Positions 61,845 through 64,000 of a DNA stretch of 64,000 nt are shown piece by piece; position 1 is the first letter of the stretch; the number at the start of each line of letters is the position of its first letter. Made by a program: the position numbers and the translations under genes. The notes under the pieces were generated by a model. That model searched no databases. It was not told the DNA's origin and saw nothing but the letters and a program-made list of their open reading frames with translations. Source of the stretch: Caulobacterales bacterium (GTDB taxonomy: Bacteria > Pseudomonadota > Alphaproteobacteria > Caulobacterales > Caulobacteraceae); assembly GCA_019510435.1 (NCBI GenBank), contig JAEKKJ010000019.1, positions 1-64,000 on the forward strand. Reading direction: 5' to 3'.

Positions 61845-62894
61845 ATGCCGAAAGACAGCCATGGCGAGGGGCGCGACACCCCGGTCCCCGACGGCCTGCG
61901 CTATGTGAGCGACCACGACCCGGGGATCCGGCGGCGGCCCGCGCGCGGGCACGGCTTCAACTATGTCCATCCCGACGGCTCACCGGTCACCGACACCGCG
62001 ACCCTGGACCGGATCCGCGCCCTGGCCATCCCGCCGGCCTGGACCGATGTCTGGATCTGCCCCCAGGCCAACGGCCACATCCAGGCCGTGGGCCGCGACC
62101 AGAAGGGCCGCAAGCAGTACCGCTATCACGCCCGCTGGCGCGAGACCCGGGACCTGGCCAAGTACGACCGGCTGATCGCCTTCGGGCGCGCCTTGCCCCG
62201 CCTGCGCCGGCGGGTCGACGAGGACCTCTCGCGCCGGGGCCTGCCACGGGAAAAGGTGTTGGCGGCGGTGATCCAGGTGATGGAGCGCACCCTGATCCGC
62301 GTGGGCAACGAGGAATACGCCAAGCAGAACAAGAGCTTTGGCCTCACCACCTTCCGCGATCGCCACGCCAAGGTCGGCGGCGGCCATGCGGTGTTCGAGT
62401 TCCGCGGCAAGAGCGGCAAGGTGCATCGCACCGGCTTCAACGACCGGCGCCTGGCGCGGGTGGTCAAGGCCTGCCAGGACCTGCCGGGCCAGCGGCTCTT
62501 CCAGTACGTGGACGAGGACGGCCACCAGCACGCCGTCGAATCCGCCGACGTCAACGCCTACATCCGCGAGACCCTGGGCGAGGACTTCTCGGCCAAGGAC
62601 TTCCGCACCTGGGCCGGCACGGTGGCGGCGGCGCGCGCCCTGATCCTGGCCGGCCCCTGCGCGGGCGCGGCGGAGGGCAAGCGTACGATCGCCACCTGCG
62701 TGAAGGCGGTGGCGGGCCTCTTGGGCAACACCGCGGCCGTGGCCCGCAGCGCCTACATCCACCCCGCCATCCTGGAGGCCTATGCCAACGGCGCCCTGGA
62801 CCTGAGGCCGGGCAAGGAGGACCGGGCGCTGGAGCTGGCGGTGCTGCGGTTCCTGGAGGCGGCGCGCGACGCGGCGGCCCAGGCGCCGGCCTGA
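61845..62894 (+). CDS. DNA topoisomerase type IB
   Basis: A 349-residue bacterial/poxvirus-type topoisomerase IB that relaxes supercoils through a 3'-phosphotyrosine intermediate. Active-site residues: Arg in IRVGNEEYAKQNKSFGLTT, KSGKVHRTGFNDRRLARV, Arg in DFRTWAGTVAAARAL (near 254) and catalytic Tyr304 in AVARSAYIHPAILEAY. N-terminal residues 20-90 form the DNA-binding cap (GFNYVHPDGSPVTDTATLDRI). ATG at 61845. Occurrence in bacteria is patchy, but the gene looks at home in composition. Confidence 0.94.
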   Translation: MPKDSHGEGRDTPVPDGLRYVSDHDPGIRRRPARGHGFNYVHPDGSPVTDTATLDRIRALAIPPAWTDVWICPQANGHIQAVGRDQKGRKQYRYHARWRETRDLAKYDRLIAFGRALPRLRRRVDEDLSRRGLPREKVLAAVIQVMERTLIRVGNEEYAKQNKSFGLTTFRDRHAKVGGGHAVFEFRGKSGKVHRTGFNDRRLARVVKACQDLPGQRLFQYVDEDGHQHAVESADVNAYIRETLGEDFSAKDFRTWAGTVAAARALILAGPCAGAAEGKRTIATCVKAVAGLLGNTAAVARSAYIHPAILEAYANGALDLRPGKEDRALELAVLRFLEAARDAAAQAPA

Positions 62895-62978
62895 CGCGAC
62901 GACAGCCTCGCCGGGTTCCGAGACCGCCGCTATGGTGATCGCCGATAAGGCGCGGCCAACGCGCTTTCGGAGGATCCC

Positions 62979-64000
62979 ATGTTCGGCCCGCGCCTGCGCT
63001 TCGGCGCCTTCATCGCGCCCTTCCACCCGGTGGATGAGAACCCCACCCTGGCCATCCAGCGCGACCTGGAGCTGGTCCAGCACATGGACAACCTCGGCTA
63101 CGAGGAGGCCTGGATCGGCGAGCACCACTCCGCCGGCTACGAGCTGATCGCCAGCCCCGAGGTGTTCATCGCCGCCGCCGCCGAGCGGACCAAGCACATC
63201 CGGCTGGGCACGGGCGTCGCCTCCCTGCCCTACCACCATCCCATGATGCTGGCCGACCGCATCAACCAGCTGGACCACATGACCCGCGGGCGGGTGATGT
63301 TCGGCGCCGGGCCAGGCGCGCTGGTCTCGGACGCTATGATGATGGGCATCCCGCCCCAGGCGCAGCGCGATCGCATGGACGAGGCCCTGGGCGTCCTCGT
63401 CCGGCTGATGCGCGGCGAGGAGGTCACCCACAAGTCAGACTGGTTCGAACTGCGCCAGGCGCGCCTGCAGATGACACCGTACTCGCGCCCGTCGGTGGAG
63501 ATGTCGGTGGCCAGCCAGGTGTCGCCCACGGGCGCCCGCGCCGCCGGCCGCCATGGCCTGGGCCTGCTCTCCATCGGCGCGACCAGCCAGGCCGGCTTCA
63601 ACGCCCTGGCCTCCAACTGGCACATCGCCACCGAGCAGGCGGCCGAGCACGGCCAGACCATGGACCGCTCCAAGTGGCGGCTGGTCGGGCCGATGCACAT
63701 CGCCGAGACGCGCGAACAGGCCTTCGAGGACGTGAAGTTCGGTCTGGAGAAGTGGGTCTACTACTTCCGCGAGATCGCCAACCTGCCGATCGTGCCCGAG
63801 GGGCCCGATCCGGTGAAGGCCATGGTCGACACCGGCCTCGCCGTCATCGGCACGCCCGAGGACGCGGTAAAGCGCATCCAGCAGCTGGTGGACGAGAGCG
63901 GCGGGTTCGGCGCGTTCCTCTTGATGGACCACAACTGGGCGCCGTGGGCCCAGAAGAAGCGGAGCTACGAACTGATCGCCCGCTACGTCGCCCCGCACTT
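62979..64000 (+). CDS. LLM-class (luciferase-like) flavin-dependent monooxygenase, cut by the window end
   Basis: The reading frame is open from ATG 62979 (GGAGGA upstream) to the last base, 340 codons so far. It begins MFGPRLRFGAFIAPFHPVDE and continues LVQHMDNLGYEEAWIGEHHS, a typical luciferase-like TIM barrel start. RLGTGVASLPYHHPMMLADR and MTRGRVMFGAGPGALVSDAM follow, then DTGLAVIGTPEDAVKRIQQL. The closest familiar types are limonene and alkanal monooxygenases using reduced FMN supplied by a reductase. The substrate is not evident. The end of the gene lies beyond the window. Confidence 0.88.
   Translation, partial: MFGPRLRFGAFIAPFHPVDENPTLAIQRDLELVQHMDNLGYEEAWIGEHHSAGYELIASPEVFIAAAAERTKHIRLGTGVASLPYHHPMMLADRINQLDHMTRGRVMFGAGPGALVSDAMMMGIPPQAQRDRMDEALGVLVRLMRGEEVTHKSDWFELRQARLQMTPYSRPSVEMSVASQVSPTGARAAGRHGLGLLSIGATSQAGFNALASNWHIATEQAAEHGQTMDRSKWRLVGPMHIAETREQAFEDVKFGLEKWVYYFREIANLPIVPEGPDPVKAMVDTGLAVIGTPEDAVKRIQQLVDESGGFGAFLLMDHNWAPWAQKKRSYELIARYVAPH

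Noticed and set aside
60947..61879. Longer form of RlmJ beginning 35 codons upstream of TTG 61774
   Set aside because: The extra residues are unlike the family, whose proteins start at the LNYRHAFHAGN motif, and the extension would overlap the divergent topoisomerase start.

Overview
The window is GC-rich (roughly 70%) alphaproteobacterial chromosome. I read it as Caulobacterales, probably Phenylobacterium or a close relative. This is inference from the tRNA-Tyr/tRNA-Gly/tuf order, two DUF2336 proteins, a PEPxxWA-type C-terminal sorting signal, abundant GTG/TTG starts and heavy use of 4-bp ATGA gene overlaps. No prophage, transposase, integrase, CRISPR array or rRNA operon is visible. Apart from a broken tuf copy the genes look intact and vertically inherited in composition.

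Layout. 1-1580: a tuf copy with two out-of-frame internal deletions, behind tRNA-Gly(TCC) and tRNA-Tyr(GTA). 1581-9300: rlmB, an XRE-type protein, a PEP-CTERM protein, a TerC-type membrane protein, metG, a small lipoprotein, and a haloalkane dehalogenase/TetR pair with two 18-bp palindromic operators. 9288-14332: a secreted protein, a DUF486 protein and a complete potFGHI-type polyamine ABC transporter whose two permease genes are separated by a palindromic repeat. 14482-17465: amidase, tRNA-Thr(TGT), a UPF0178 protein and a lipoprotein cytochrome c. 17466-17915: a gene-free tract packed with hairpin repeats. 17916-27095: an RND efflux pump with its adaptor, a class II aldolase, a divergent mnmH (selU)/selD selenium pair, and glpK.

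27203-33286: two DUF2336 proteins around nadK, an orphan HPt phosphotransfer protein and a NUDIX hydrolase, followed by a membrane protein that resembles a hybrid histidine kinase stripped of every phosphorylation residue. 33328-44362: acyl-CoA and redox metabolism (CoA-transferase, acyl-CoA dehydrogenase, ThiO-like oxidase), a lytic transglycosylase, a TonB-like protein, hemerythrin, CinA C-terminal domain, small membrane proteins, LysR with a divergent FMN reductase, and a DODA-type dioxygenase. 44464-52769: a hybrid sensor kinase, a SpoU methyltransferase, a 2OG-Fe(II) oxygenase-like protein, a thioesterase, and a divergent MatB-like synthetase/amidase pair. 52766-64000: PAP2 phosphatase, an LldD-type oxidase, a cytochrome b561/cytochrome c' pair, AsmA, an initiating sugar transferase, rlmJ, a type IB topoisomerase, and a luciferase-like monooxygenase that runs off the end.

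The most distinctive signals are the intergenic palindromes. There are several families. One occurs three times and carries Shine-Dalgarno-like GGGAGGGA at its tips, so that in one place it supplies the ribosome binding sites of two divergent genes. I see no obvious new multi-gene system. The best candidates for something undescribed are the double-dead kinase near the orphan HPt and DUF2336 proteins, the repeat families, and the damaged tuf.
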